A stretch of 64,000 bases of DNA from positions 310,001-374,000 of the forward strand of contig BLAL01000176.1 in NCBI GenBank assembly GCA_015698045.1, given 5' to 3'. Every line of letters begins with the position of its first letter. The stretch's first letter is position 1. Below are positions 48,340 through 59,574 of this stretch, piece by piece. The notes under the pieces were generated by a model. That model was not told the DNA's origin and did no database searches. It was given only the letters and a program-made list of their open reading frames with translations. Position numbers and translations under genes: made by a program. This stretch comes from Rhizophagus clarus (lineage: Eukaryota > Glomeromycota > Glomeromycetes > Glomerales > Glomeraceae).

Positions 48340-49662
48340 AATGTTTTAATAGTTTAGTTAACTAAAGAGCATTTTAAATAGTTTATGCTACTTCTATTTG
48401 ATATTTATTTTATATTCATAATTTTTATATGTTTACATAATGACATTTACTGTATTAGTATTTCTTTTTTATAATTATTTTTATATAAATAAAAATATAA
48501 ATATTCTTATACTAATTTATATAGTTATTGTTTAATTGTTTAAAGCAAAGTTGCGTATAATACAACTTGAAACTATCATCATTTCTCAACATGGTTTACA
48601 CGTATTTTTGGGGCGGCCTTCTCATGAAACTTTCATCGTCATGCATATCGATTCGTTCATCATCATTCTCATCGATTTTCCATCATCATCGTCATTAATT
48701 CTTTTGTTATCATAAGCTTTATCGATCATTTCACCTTTCTATTCTCACCGATTCTTTTATAATTATCATCAAAACGTTTCATTTTTGACGGTGAAGATGA
48801 AATTTGATTACCTGATGATAATAAGATATTCGCTACAATGATTTCATTTTTTCATTATTAGTATCAAGATCACCTGAATATCAATATAGTTCTTGGTTTT
48901 CGTATTGCTAATCTTGTGCCCAATTTAAATGTTCATGATTGTTGGAGGTACGAGTGGAGTCGGTTAAAATGTTGTGTAAGACACTCTCTTCGTATTACAT
49001 TGTACATATTCTTTGTATTTCGTATTTGGTCATTACAATTTGCTTATTCACTCTTCCTCTCCCCATTATCTCAATAATCAGAATTAATTGCAGTAATTAT
49101 TTTACTGGTTTACCGCAAACCTTTACCATTAAACGTGAATTTCAACTGAATATTAGTTTAGTAAATTAACAACAATCAGAATGACTTCAACAAGTACTAA
49201 TAATATGGATTATTTTAGTCATTCCATAATATCTAATTGAATGCAGCTGCTGCAGCTCAGCTGCAATGACTACAAAATAAGCCTCATCAAACAATCATGA
49301 CAAATGAAATCATATTAATGTGAACGTAAGTAGAGAAGCATCTGATGCAACTACTAATACTTTAATAACTACTTTAACGACTTACAGACCATTCAGGAAA
49401 TATCCCAAAATAATGTCCATAGCTCAAATCCAAATTTATAAAAATATATATGTTTATAAAATGTGCGAATTATCTCTAAAATGATTTCCAGGACGCTTAA
49501 CAGGAATTTTGAAAAGCTAGATAGCTGAAAAGAATTAAAACATTCACATTAAATGTTCCTACGTCTAGTGTATAACGATTTTCAGTTCCTATTTAAGAGA
49601 TTACTTACTAGCCATTTGCTGGTGTAGAAACATGTGTAGACATAACTAGTATTTACCTTGTA
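48340..49662. other. intergenic; partial duplicate of kinase-locus flank
   Basis: The stretch at about 49180-49390 repeats 44570-44730 ('actaataatatggattatttt', 'gcatctgatgcaact'), a third partial copy of the kinase 5' flank. A TCATCATC-rich patch lies at 48650-48700. The ORF 48939-49169 is not supported. Confidence 0.4.
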
Positions 49663-49670
49663 GGCTCAGA

Positions 49671-50178
49671 TAGGGTTTCTATATGTTTCTAACCTTATTC
49701 AAACAAGCTTAATAAGGATAATTCGAATACAACGGATTTAAAGGGATTATGATCCGGATAAATGGATTTAAACGGATTGTGATCCAGATAAACAGATTTA
49801 AACGGATTGTGATCCGGATTAGTGATGAGTTTACTGATTAACTATACTGATGATTACTTTCTTAAATTTATATTATAAATATGGAAAATGATTCAGCATT
49901 GAAATTGACGAGAACCCCTTTAAATTTAAATAATACAAATTTAATATATAGTAAACTTATATTTATTATATTAATGATGGCTCTACATTGTATACATTGT
50001 ATGAAAGAAAATACCTTCGTTAATCATTTAATCAAAAAAAAAAGTATGACCTGCAATATACATTCCATTATTATTTAAAATTTGGATTAAAACCTGGATT
50101 AAAAATTTTGATCCGGATCGTAATTCTTATCCTTATTTTTAATCAGGATTAAAATCCGGATTAAGGATCGAAACCCTA
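49671..50178. mobile_element. hAT-type MITE
   Basis: The terminal inverted repeat TAGGGTTTC at 49671-49679 matches the reversed end GAAACCCTA at 50170-50178. Flanks are near-identical 8-mers GGCTCAGA (49663-49670) and GGCTCAAG (50179-50186). The interior has three tandem 31-bp copies of 'gatttaaacggattgtgatc' type sequence (49735-49830) and inverted 'ggatcc/ccggatt' motifs at the other end. There is no transposase. The target duplication is imperfect (6 of 8), so it is an older insertion. Confidence 0.65.
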
Positions 50179-50186
50179 GGCTCAAG

Positions 50187-50510
50187 CTATAATTTTTATC
50201 TTGGTGAATAAAAAAATGTGACATTGTAGCTGTGAATTTGTGTCACATGATCGTGTTACTTCGTAATTGGACGATTATCACTATTTAATAATTTTTTGAT
50301 CATCGCGTAATATCGATATTCTCTAATACTTTAACGAAATTAATGATGTCAAGAAAGAAAACAACCATGTCTAGATAAAAAGTGAATGCAAAAGAAATAA
50401 AGAATCAAAGTAATTTATTGTGAGTTATTAGAAAATATGAATGTTTCAGTTTCACAACAATTCTATTGCAACAGTTGACACGATTATGGACTAATCCTTT
50501 TCTATTTCAG
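50187..50510. other. spacer upstream of a weak hypothetical gene
   Basis: No feature is supported. A first exon for the gene at 50511 may lie here (ATG near 50437), but I could not fix a donor. Confidence 0.3.
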
Positions 50511-51221
50511 TTCATACCAGAATAATACTATTAGTAAAGACTCAACTGAAGGACATACAAGAATCAAAGACCTCCTTTATGAAGAAATTAAGAAAATCTC
50601 TGGATGAAGTGCAGATAAATACCCTAGGAAAATCTAAGCAAAGATGTATATGTATATTTGAAAAAGTATCAAATTTCTTGGAAAAAGATGAAGAAAACAA
50701 TGCGAAGGAGAATATCTCAATCAATATTAAGTGATCAGTGATTCTCACTTCGAAACTACAATAAACAAAGCTAAAATGACGTATACTTGCATTAGTAAAA
50801 TTTCCAAATTATTAACCCTGTAAATGATTTGTCTATTATATTTTGGTAGGGCTTACGAACTAAGTGAAGAACTTGGTGCACTTATAGCGATTGCCAAGAG
50901 TGAAGTTGATGAATCAATAATTTCCAATTTTACAAAATACAGAAATGACCAAAACATCATTAATTTTATATCTGCAAATCTCGATGAAATTGTTGAACAA
51001 CTCAAGAAAATCAGGCGAGAGTTATCAATTGATTCATATATACAACCTCACGCAACAAGCTTGCAACGATTAAATTTCTTACCCAAGTCTTCTGGTATGT
51101 TATGGCTAATTTAAGCATTACATAATGTAAAATAATTTATTAATAATAATATAAAATGTTAATAGTTCCAATAGTTGGTGATCGTAAGATTCTCCAGTTT
51201 GTAATGATAATATGGTTATAG
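50511..51221 (+). CDS. hypothetical coiled-coil protein, partial three-exon model
   Basis: Exon A (50511-50730, after an acceptor 'tttctatttcag') encodes KTQLKDIQESKTSFMKKLRK and continues to …ENISINIK. Exon B (50850-51094) encodes AYELSEELGALIAIAKSEVD through to RLNFLPKSS. A GT-AG intron of 119 bp joins them in the right phase and skips the stop at the end of exon A. A short exon C (51166-51221) is possible but weak. The product is helical and charged, probably a coiled coil. The start codon is not identified. Family unknown. Confidence 0.4.
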
Positions 51222-51893
51222 TGGGATTAGACCTCTGGAAAGATTTTGGAAAAAGGGTTCCATTGTCTGTTATATACCCTGGAATAGTCGATGGAAAAGA
51301 ATATATTATCACTGCGGTAAATCTGCAAATTTCAGTCCCTCAAGCCTAGAGTCAGCATAGGTGATGCTGAAACTACATTATGTGCATGGGGGGATTAGGG
51401 AACTCTTTCTGACGATCTTTTGTACCAAATTTTTTGCGAAAGAAATAAACCTTTTTCTCGTCTGAGTTCATAACAAAAAATTTATTAAACATGGCATATT
51501 TACCATCAGGAGACGCAGAATACTTCGTTAACGTTGTTAAAAGTTTGTCTAAATATACAAACAAGAAAGTTTCTATGATAGTAGACTTCTAGAGCATGGT
51601 TACCAGTTCGCTAGACGAACACAAAATGACATAGTCCGTGATTTTTTTTAACGAAATAGGTAGAGCCGTAAACATAAATGATACTGATTCCATTAACTGG
51701 AAGCTTATATTAACGATCTATGTCTGTTATATTAAAGATACAACAAGACCTTTGTATGCGGATAGTTCAACTTCCTCAACATTTTCGAAAAGTACTGCGT
51801 CACAGTCACAAGACACCTCGAGTCAAACTCCAAATTTAGAAGGTCCAGCCAGCTATTTAGAACCAATAATAAAGAAAGATGAGGTGATTAAGA

Positions 51894-52150
51894 CCGTTCT
51901 CAAGCGCCTCCCTCAATGGGTTAATCATTGACTAAAAAGGCAAATTATGATGACCATTTAAATCAAAAACCTGGAGCTACGAACCATCTTTTTTTTTCAT
52001 AGAGTTGCGCTGATTGGTTAAAAAGTGCTATTTTTACTAATTTGTATCATATTTCCTCGTGTTTCTTACCATTTTAACTCAATTGATTGTAATCCTTGAG
52101 CACTAATTCAATCAATGGCCAATCACATTGAGAGAGGCGCTTGAGAACGG
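51894..52150. mobile_element. 257-bp MITE with ~40-bp inverted ends
   Basis: The left end CCGTTCTCAAGCGCCTC at 51894 is repeated inverted as GAGGCGCTTGAGAACGG, ending at 52150, and the similarity continues inward to 'caatg'. It separates pieces of the decayed gene, so it inserted into it. A target duplication is not obvious ('taag' on both sides is possible). Confidence 0.65.
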
Positions 52151-52384
52151 CCTAAGGAATTACAGGATAAGATAATGAAATTGCAGGAGATTACTAAATC
52201 AGGTAAATTATCGCAAGTAATCAACAAAAGAAAAAAAGAACAATACCTAATGACGTTATCTCATGTGATGAGAATCCAAAGATCAAAGATCATTATGAAT
52301 CATCATATAAAAACATTCTTCTTTACAACGTGTCTGCTAAGTGATATAACGAGGTGATAGTACAAGCATTGAGTCAGATAGGAG

Positions 52385-52984
52385 CAATGATTGAATTGGA
52401 TAATGTCCAATTGAAAAATATTTGGACAATTGGAATTGGACTAATTGGAAACGTCCATTCCAAGTCCAAATGTATTTGGACATTAATGGAATTTGGAATA
52501 AGTCCACTTTGTCCAATATCTTTTTGGACTATGTTCAATTATCCATAGTCCAATTAAATATCAAAATTTTAGCTACAGTAAACATTAATCATTTGCTAGT
52601 TAAACTTGTGTTCTTAATTTTTGAATGATTTACTTAATTTTTTTTTTTTGCTTTATCATTAAGTTTTACCACATAATAACTTGTAAATAGCATTATTGAT
52701 CTGCATATAATAGTTCTTGAATAAAAGAAAATAAAGGTGACAAATATGCTTTAGATTGTATTTGTACAATATGGATTCATATGTATGTAGTAGTTAGTAT
52801 AATATGTCTAAATCATAATAGCCAACAAATAATAATTTATTTAAACATCATAGAAATATTTATTATTTTGAAATTTATTAACATAAATCAAAAACAATTG
52901 GACTCGGAATGGACAAAGTCAATTAGTCCAATAGTCCAATTGTCCAATTGTCCAATTGTCCATTAGTCTAAAAGGCCATCACTG
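52385..52984. mobile_element. hAT-type MITE with perfect 8-bp target duplication
   Basis: GATAGGAG flanks the element at 52377-52384 and 52985-52992. The ends read CAATGATTG (left) and CAGTGATGG (right, reversed), followed by many copies of the subterminal motif 'gtccaatt/aattggac'. The 600-bp interior has no transposase. It splits the reading frame of the decayed gene between ALSQIG and VVKS. Confidence 0.8.
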
Positions 52985-53560
52985 GATAGGAGTAGTCAAA
53001 AGCTGCTCAGTAAGACACTTCACAAATATTCTTTGGTAAAGGTTAACATAAAGTTAATCCAAGAGGCCAGAAAACTTTACCTTTAATATCATGATGATCA
53101 TTTAAGAGGAAAAGATTTACTTAAGATAGTATCCAGGCAACTGGAAACCCATCAAATAAAAGAATGAAATGCTTGACAAGAACTGGGATTACATCATGAC
53201 GAAGAATGAGACAGATGAAATGATCAAGATATAGTCAAGACATATGGCACCATGTTTGTCAAACTCAATCAAAGACAAAATGTTATTGCCTTTTTTAAAA
53301 GTGAAAATGACCTCATGCGAGTCTTAGGCAAAATGATACTCAAGGACTATCATGCTGAACAGTGACAAGTCTGGATTCAAGACAAAAAGTTTAAACAGAG
53401 ACAAATGAAGAAGCATCAGAAGATGCATATTAGATAATGGAAAGGAAAAAAGGAGAATAAATAACAAAACTCCTAAAGAAAAAATGAAAGAAAAGAATTT
53501 GATGAATACAACCCCAAGAATCATCAAACCACTTTAGTGCTGTGAAGGATGAAATATCTT

Positions 53561-54883
53561 CTAAAAAAAAAAAAGATTTTTGAAGGAAAGGGTTTCTATA
53601 TGAGAAAAATTATTTATTATCAACTTGCAAATGTAATATAAGTGTAGAAGTTTATTTTTAATATTACGTTAGAAATAAATTTAATCAGATGACATAATAA
53701 TTCCATTGATAGATTTTAATGCAAATTATCGGATGGGTACTGCTATTCATCACCATATAGTTGTAAATAATTATTCACCATAATTATTTGCCTATTAAAC
53801 CAACCTAACCCTAACCTAACCCTAACCTAATCCTATAAAATCTATGTCACTATATATCACCATGTGGTAATAAATAGATACTTTCTTATCGGATCCTTAA
53901 ACTTTAACTCAAAATTAAATATGAAATTTATATAAACATTGACATAGTTTTAAACTTTTAATTAATAAAAATTTAATGCAATATGGTTCAATTATTTTTA
54001 CGATGATGAAACATTCCATTTGGTGATATTCCCATTTTAGCGATATCATCATCCATTTTATTATTAATATCACTATCGATATTTGTTTTATCATTGATTT
54101 CTATAAAAATTTCTTATTTATTTTAATCAGAGTACAGGTCTTTAACTGTTTATAACGTTTATACACGTTTTTTAATTATGGACAATAAAATTTCCATATA
54201 TTAGTTCTGAAGTAAATTTTGCTATAATATTCTTGTCAGAAGGTTTATTAATAACGATTTTGGAACTGCATGGACTTAAAAGTTTTCAATTACAATGATT
54301 CATCATTATTGTGAAAGAGTTGAGAAGCACAAGTAAATAAAATTACTCAATATTTTGCACTAATCGAGCAAGTACTGTAACTCAAGTAAATAAGATAGCC
54401 ATTGTAACGATACCATACAAATCGCATTTTCTCAGTTCTGCTGGTACGCAGAGTGCAATTGCATGATGTTTTGAGCTACACGGTAATCTACAACATCATC
54501 TATTGCTTCCACAAGCAAAATGAACCTATTATTATTCTTAATAATGTAAGTTTCTTAATTTACAAATATTATATAAAGGTTATTGTAGTGTAAAATATTA
54601 GTCAACTTTTAATTGCTTAAATCTGTTGTCAATATTTCATTCATATCTTAGTTTCGTCATGAATATTTTTTTTTTGATTTTCTCTTTCTTGGAACCTCTT
54701 GGTTAGAATATATCAAATTACGATTTAAGTTTTAATTAATATAGCTCATTTTTGATTTGTTTATTGGAAATCTTAATTACTGTGCTTTAGATTATGTAGT
54801 TGGTGTGACACAGGGTGACAAATATGGTTGGAATGGGTTATGACGGGTCTTCTATTTGTGAAAAGTTTTGGAGTAATTGGATA
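53561..54883. other. intergenic; no gene seen
   Basis: AT-rich DNA containing a short telomere-like tract (separate entry) and several 'atcacca' repeats around it. No coding sequence is supported. Confidence 0.4.
53804..53833. repeat. interstitial telomere-like repeat (CCTAA/CCCTAA)
   Basis: CCTAACCCTAACCTAACCCT continues as AACCTAATCC for about 30 bp, alternating five- and six-base forms of the TTAGGG-type telomere repeat. It is internal and lies in ordinary AT-rich sequence. Confidence 0.7.
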
Positions 54884-55150
54884 TGTTGTGCGTCAGATGA
54901 CGATTTGCGTCAGATGACAACTGCATATTTTAAAGTTGAACTGATTTACTTAGGCAATAAATGCACATTAGGAATGAAAAATTTTATGTTTAATTATAGC
55001 TAATATTTTGAATAATAATTCAGCATTAATGGTATTTACTTAAAATTTTCAGGATAAAATAGTCAATTTAATCAATAAATAAAAATGTTTATTTATAAGA
55101 AACTATTCAAAATTGGCATCTGACGCAAATTGACACCTGATGCACGATAC
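54884..55150. mobile_element. fold-back MITE of about 265 bp
   Basis: The left arm TTGTGCGTCAGATGACGATT (54886 onward), continuing into TGCGTCAGATG, is inverted at 55115-55149 (CATCTGACGCAAATTGACAC, then CTGATGCACGA). The arms are about 40 bp and the interior is AT-rich. No coding sequence and no sure target duplication. It explains the 54815-55003 ORF as incidental. Confidence 0.65.
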
Positions 55151-55406
55151 AAATGGGTAATGATAAAACCGTATTAATCATTTTGTTTGTGTACTGATTA
55201 ATTATATACTTATTACATCATAACAAGCCACAAGAATCTATTACATATAGACTCGTCTTTTAAAACTTTTGAAAATAAATAATATCTTTCTTACTCGCGA
55301 AATAATATCTTTCATACTCGCGTCTTAAAACTCTCTTGAATATTTTTTTACACGTCAAATAAATATATCAACCTCTCCCAAACATCTTTCTAATAATTGC
55401 TTAACA
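55151..55406 (+). promoter_or_regulatory. presumed promoter/5' UTR region of the 211-aa gene
   Basis: This is the space between the fold-back element and the ATG. It holds a direct repeat 'aataatatctttc(t/a)tactcgcg' near 55279-55322 and a CT-rich stretch (ctctcccaaacatctttct) about 20 bp before the ATG, a common setting for fungal transcription starts. Function is inferred only from position. Confidence 0.3.
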
Positions 55407-56042
55407 ATGGAGATTGTCAATAATTACTACAATGAATTAAACATACTCAAAGCTAAAGATTTATCTTTAAAAAAGCCCTTAACAACTAAACTTGATATAT
55501 TGCATGACATTCTTGAAAACTCTGAAGAAACCGAAGAAAACTGGGTCAAACAAAAAGATGATATTAAAGGTGCTTCAAAGCATATATCTCTAATTGTAGA
55601 GCAAAAGAACGAAATTATAAATGATATATTCCCATTGACTGAAAGCGCATTAGAATTATTAAAGAGAAAAGAAATTTTACAATATCGAGATAAGGTTGGA
55701 GATTTTAATAATGAAGTAGAGAAAAGGTTGGGATTTCAAAGTTGGAAAGAGATATCGACTATCTTTAATAGAAAAATAAACACGAATAAGAATTTTAGGA
55801 GAGAAGATGAAAAATATCTCACAGAACTAAAAAAGGTTTTAGAAAAAGTTAATATAGATTTGACGGAATTTGAATTGTTATTTAGATTGAAACGCACTAG
55901 TAACTTTGAGTTTCATCAAGATAAAGAAAAAACATTGGATCAAGAAATAAACGATCTTGAAATATCATTTCCCAAAGCATTAAAATATTATAAATCTCCA
56001 TTAAGGAAACTTCTGCTCGCTTTAAGAATGTGGTATAATTAG
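55407..56042 (+). CDS. intact single-exon orphan gene, 211 aa, helical/coiled-coil
   Basis: An uninterrupted frame runs from ATG 55407 (context aacaATGG, good for initiation) to TAG 56040. The protein is highly charged and helical: it begins MEIVNNYYNELNILKAKDLS, has Glu/Lys-rich heptads through the middle and ends LRKLLLALRMWYN. No signal peptide or membrane segment. No known domain recognised. It stands alone, lacks the decay seen in neighbouring sequences and has plausible amino-acid composition, so it is likely real. It may belong to a lineage-specific family. Nothing nearby suggests a pathway. Confidence 0.7.
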   Translation: MEIVNNYYNELNILKAKDLSLKKPLTTKLDILHDILENSEETEENWVKQKDDIKGASKHISLIVEQKNEIINDIFPLTESALELLKRKEILQYRDKVGDFNNEVEKRLGFQSWKEISTIFNRKINTNKNFRREDEKYLTELKKVLEKVNIDLTEFELLFRLKRTSNFEFHQDKEKTLDQEINDLEISFPKALKYYKSPLRKLLLALRMWYN

Positions 56043-58976
56043 GACGGGATTTATTTAGTAAATATTTTTTTTCTATTCATGTAATGTTGTGTAGTAAATA
56101 TGTTTTTTTTTCTACTCATGTATAGCAAATATGTATAGCAAACATGTATTTTTTCAGTTAGCCTTTTAAAGGAACAGATAACTAATAAATATAACAACAT
56201 TATAGAAAAGGGATGAACTTTGCTGTTAGGTGATGAGAAATGTAAAAAGTATTATATTTTTCGTTTTTGAGCGCCAAATTAATTTACAAAAAATGACTTG
56301 GATTTTAACTAATAACGAGAGAAAGGAATAAGAGTTCGAAATCATAAAAACTCGTAAGATATGCTTTAACTTATTTGTGGTACCAAAAGTAATTGGACAA
56401 TTGCCACATTAGATGACGAACATGTATTTTGTGTTCCCAGTGGAACGTTACTTCCTTTCTAATTGGTTATGGTACTATTACAACCATTATTATAATCAGA
56501 TATTCGGGTAAACTTTTGTTCTCTAAAGCGGAGAATTAACACGAGACATGTAAAGTAGAATATTGATCATTAATGGAATCAATAGTGTTCCAAAAATTAT
56601 TTCGCAATTTTTTGATCCGTTCAGTTCCTGCATGTCGACGATATTATGAAACAAGCTATTATTAGCAAGAATGAATTTAAATGAGCGATTTGATTTATAT
56701 ATCACCAAGGATCATTTGATATGTGTAATATACATTAGTGTGATCACAAGAAAAGTCTATGAAATATCATTTATGTTACTTGGAACAAGAAAGTTTAGCA
56801 TCCTTCCTATTTTTTTTGTACATGATAATGTTTCGATCATATTGAGCTTTTATTAATATACTAGAATATGATATCCTGTGTTATCAACAAAGTTGATCTT
56901 CAGCGTTCGTGATGTACCTTCATGACAAATTTTTTCAAATAAATACGGGTTATATCGATATTGGACATTTGTCAAAATTATTATAGGAATTTATTCACAC
57001 GAACATGTTCGTTGGAAATCTGTTGAATAACCACCCATTCAAGATGTTTGTTACTCCTACACAAGTGGAAGAAATAATTTCTCTGATACGAGAAACGTGC
57101 TTCGAATCAAAAAAAAAAAGGTATGCAGAGGAATCACGTATTTTATAGAACTTTATAATATGAATGAAAAGATTTTATCATAAAAAGAAAAACTTGTTTG
57201 TAGTGTAGTGGATGTACACTCAAGGGTCAAAACCATGCGTTATTGCGGTTATTGCGTTAATATAGCAGTGACGTATTATTATTTATTAATGATCATATGA
57301 TTATAACACTAACTACCTCAAATTAAATGAAAGAATCAAAAATAATAACTTCGTAAATATACGTGTAATAGGCACACATGGATGAAAGTGACTGGATAAG
57401 AAATTTTTCATTGCTCTTACCATAACAAATTTATTAATCTTTAAACATTGAAAATAAGTGTGACTATCATGATTATAATTTTTCTTTAGAATTGAATGAA
57501 AGAATCAAAAAGCATATTATTTCTAAATACTATTATATGTAAGTGATAGAATAAGAAATTCATTTCTTACTTTGATTTTATAATAAAATTTATTAACCTT
57601 TTAAGCATTAAAAAAGACACCTCTAAAAGGATAAATTATAAAAAAATTTTCATAACAAATATTATATTATCATTAATTAAAATGTTTTTTGGTGACATTC
57701 TGTACATACAAAAAATTGTGACAAAACTATTTATAAACATCCTAAGCTATTAATAACAGAAACTCTAGAATAAGATCGAACTCGAGGTCTAAATGATATA
57801 AGATATATATAAGAAGGGTATTATGATAGTGTCCAGAATCATGTGTAAAAGGGAATCTAATATCTATTGAAGATAAGATAAACTTAAATAGTGTTAAATT
57901 CAAGAACCGGTAGCTAGAAGATCTATGGTCCATCCTGAGGAATTTAATGGCCTTGGTAAGATGTTTAAATAGTTGTCATCATCAATTATATTGTACATGT
58001 TTATTTTGTTCTTTTTTTATGATGAAGGTATTTTGTTTAATACCTAATAATTGTTCTTATGATTAGAAATGCATGAATTATAATGTTAAGTTCTTTTGGA
58101 ATAAATTCATTACTGATTTTCGGGGAAGGTTTTTTGTCAAAAATATTTTGCTTTATCTTATAAAATACCATATAAATAAGTTTAATTTATTAGAATAATA
58201 ACCCAACACACGTACTGCATGTACATACTTAACTTTTTTAAGGTTAAAATTAAATAATGATAAAAAATAAGCAATAATTTTGAAATATGAAATTAGGTCG
58301 TGATAAATTACATGGTATTCTATGAGATAATATAAGCAATAACGTCAAATCTTAACACCTCTTCACAAGAATTTTACATCATCATGATTATTTATTGCAT
58401 TAAAAGTAACAGTGATAATGAATTAATTTTAGGAATTTTAGATTTCAATTGCGCATCATTTATTATTAACTTTAAAATTTATTCAAACTTTATAAATAAT
58501 TACAAGGAAACAAACGTCCAATTAATATTACAATGACTTTTATAAATATAAATAAAATTCTGTATCTTCAATAGTTCTGTGATTGATATAATTACAATAA
58601 ACTGAATGAAAAATTATTTATCGAAAGGTTAGCAAGATTATTTAAGTACCAAATTTTATACTTGGCTCTTTGAGATGAAAAGGAGTTAAATTGCCCATTA
58701 ATAAAGATTTTAAGGTAATAAGTGTACGTTGCGATGCTTAATTTTTAAATAAAACATTACTTTGTTATTATGATCATGACATACATCATAGCTTTTTTGA
58801 AAAAAAATTGATAATTATAGTATGTCGTAGTCTTTAAAAATATTGCATGTTAGCAGAAGAGTTTCATTACAAATATCAGCCGGAATCTCAAAGAAATCCA
58901 AGAAATTTGAGTGCTGTATATGATGTTGACAGTTAAACTATTACTATATTAATACTTTAAAAGCGGCTTAATTATT
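56043..58976. other. 2.9-kb intergenic region; no gene supported
   Basis: AT-rich. A protein-like stretch FVTPTQVEEIISLIRETCFE is open near 57048-57110 and ends at a GT (gtatgc), so a stray exon is possible but unproven. A tRNA A-box-like sequence near 57196 was rejected. ORFs 56523-56708 and 57742-57933 are not supported. Confidence 0.4.
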
Positions 58977-59171
58977 ATACAAAAAAAGCCAAAGAATTTG
59001 TGGAAATATGATGCTAAATATCGGGTATTATCGGTAATTTACTATTTAACGATTTTTGCTAGTACAACTAGTTACTAATCCTTTATTTTATTACTATGTT
59101 AAATTGTAAATTATTGGTAAACTATTATTAGACTGTACTGTTTTTAATATAGTATTATAATTAATTATTAT

Positions 59172-59518
59172 TTATTTATTGAAAGTGCAATTTTTATAGT
59201 ATTTCTTAACTATCATCACTTTCTTGTACTTGTAGTCTTTTCTTTTTTTCATGATAATATGATCTTCTTCAGGTGCATGTGATGCGGAATTAATACAACT
59301 ACCTTTTTCCATAATTTCTTTCGCAGTACAGAAGCTAGAAACATTTGAAATGGAATCCTCCTTAAAAAAAAAAAAATTACTAAATAAATTTACGTACATA
59401 AAAGTATCTTTAAAAACATTATCTTTACCTGAGATTCATCTAAATCAAAATCGGAATCACTTTCAGATATTGAAGTAGATTGAGAGAAGTCAGATTCATT
59501 AATTGAATTTTTTCGTTT
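59172..59518 (-). CDS. two downstream exons, possible recombinase C-terminal extension
   Basis: A segment at 59518-59429 encodes KRKNSINESDFSQSTSISES and then an Asp/Ser-rich end (DSDFDLDESQ). It stops at a GT donor (gtaaag) and joins, after an acceptor, to 59360-59172, with a Lys/Tyr-rich end KKVMIVKKYYKNCTFNK and TAA. Both exons share phase 0 and are preceded by an acceptor (tattag). A clean join to recombinase exon 2 was not found: two donor choices give a stop. It is either a C-terminal tail broken by an indel or a separate small gene. Confidence 0.4.
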
Positions 59519-59574
59519 CTAATATGTAAAATTTGGCAAATTATATTATTTATTATTTATTTAAGTAGTATTTT

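Larger units (their letters stand above)
51491..53560 (+). pseudogene. large decayed gene with many TGA/TAG/TAA stops, interrupted by two MITEs
   Basis: Piece 1 (51491-51893) starts MAYLPSGDAEYFVN and runs through a Ser/Thr-rich stretch to PIIKKDEV, with TAG at two places. Piece 2 (52157-52384) begins ELQDKIMKLQEITKSGKLSQ and ends YNEVIVQALSQIG. Piece 3 (52993-53560) contains IVKTYGTMFVKLNQRQNVIA and KMILKDYHAEQ. Piece 3 stays in one frame for about 540 nt although it holds stops at 53084, 53165, 53174, 53207, 53216, 53363, 53435, 53462, 53474 and 53541; six are TGA. The contexts (KE*NA*QE, EE*DR*ND, EQ*QVW) strongly suggest former Trp codons. A similar repeated gene family seems to exist in Rhizophagus (memory, not verified); function unknown. 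Small indels change the frame within piece 2 and near the MITE junction. Confidence 0.6.

Noticed and set aside
51373-51564. Minus-strand ORF MFVYLDKLLTTL…
   Set aside because: The plus strand at the same place reads MAYLPSGDAEYFVN and continues in frame into the decayed gene; the minus ORF is taken as its shadow.
54815-55003. 62-codon ORF
   Set aside because: It runs through an arm of a fold-back element; no coding support.
57190-57230. tRNA-like A box (tagtgtagtgg) and B-box-like gggtcaaaacc
   Set aside because: The boxes are only about 10 bp apart and no cloverleaf can be drawn.
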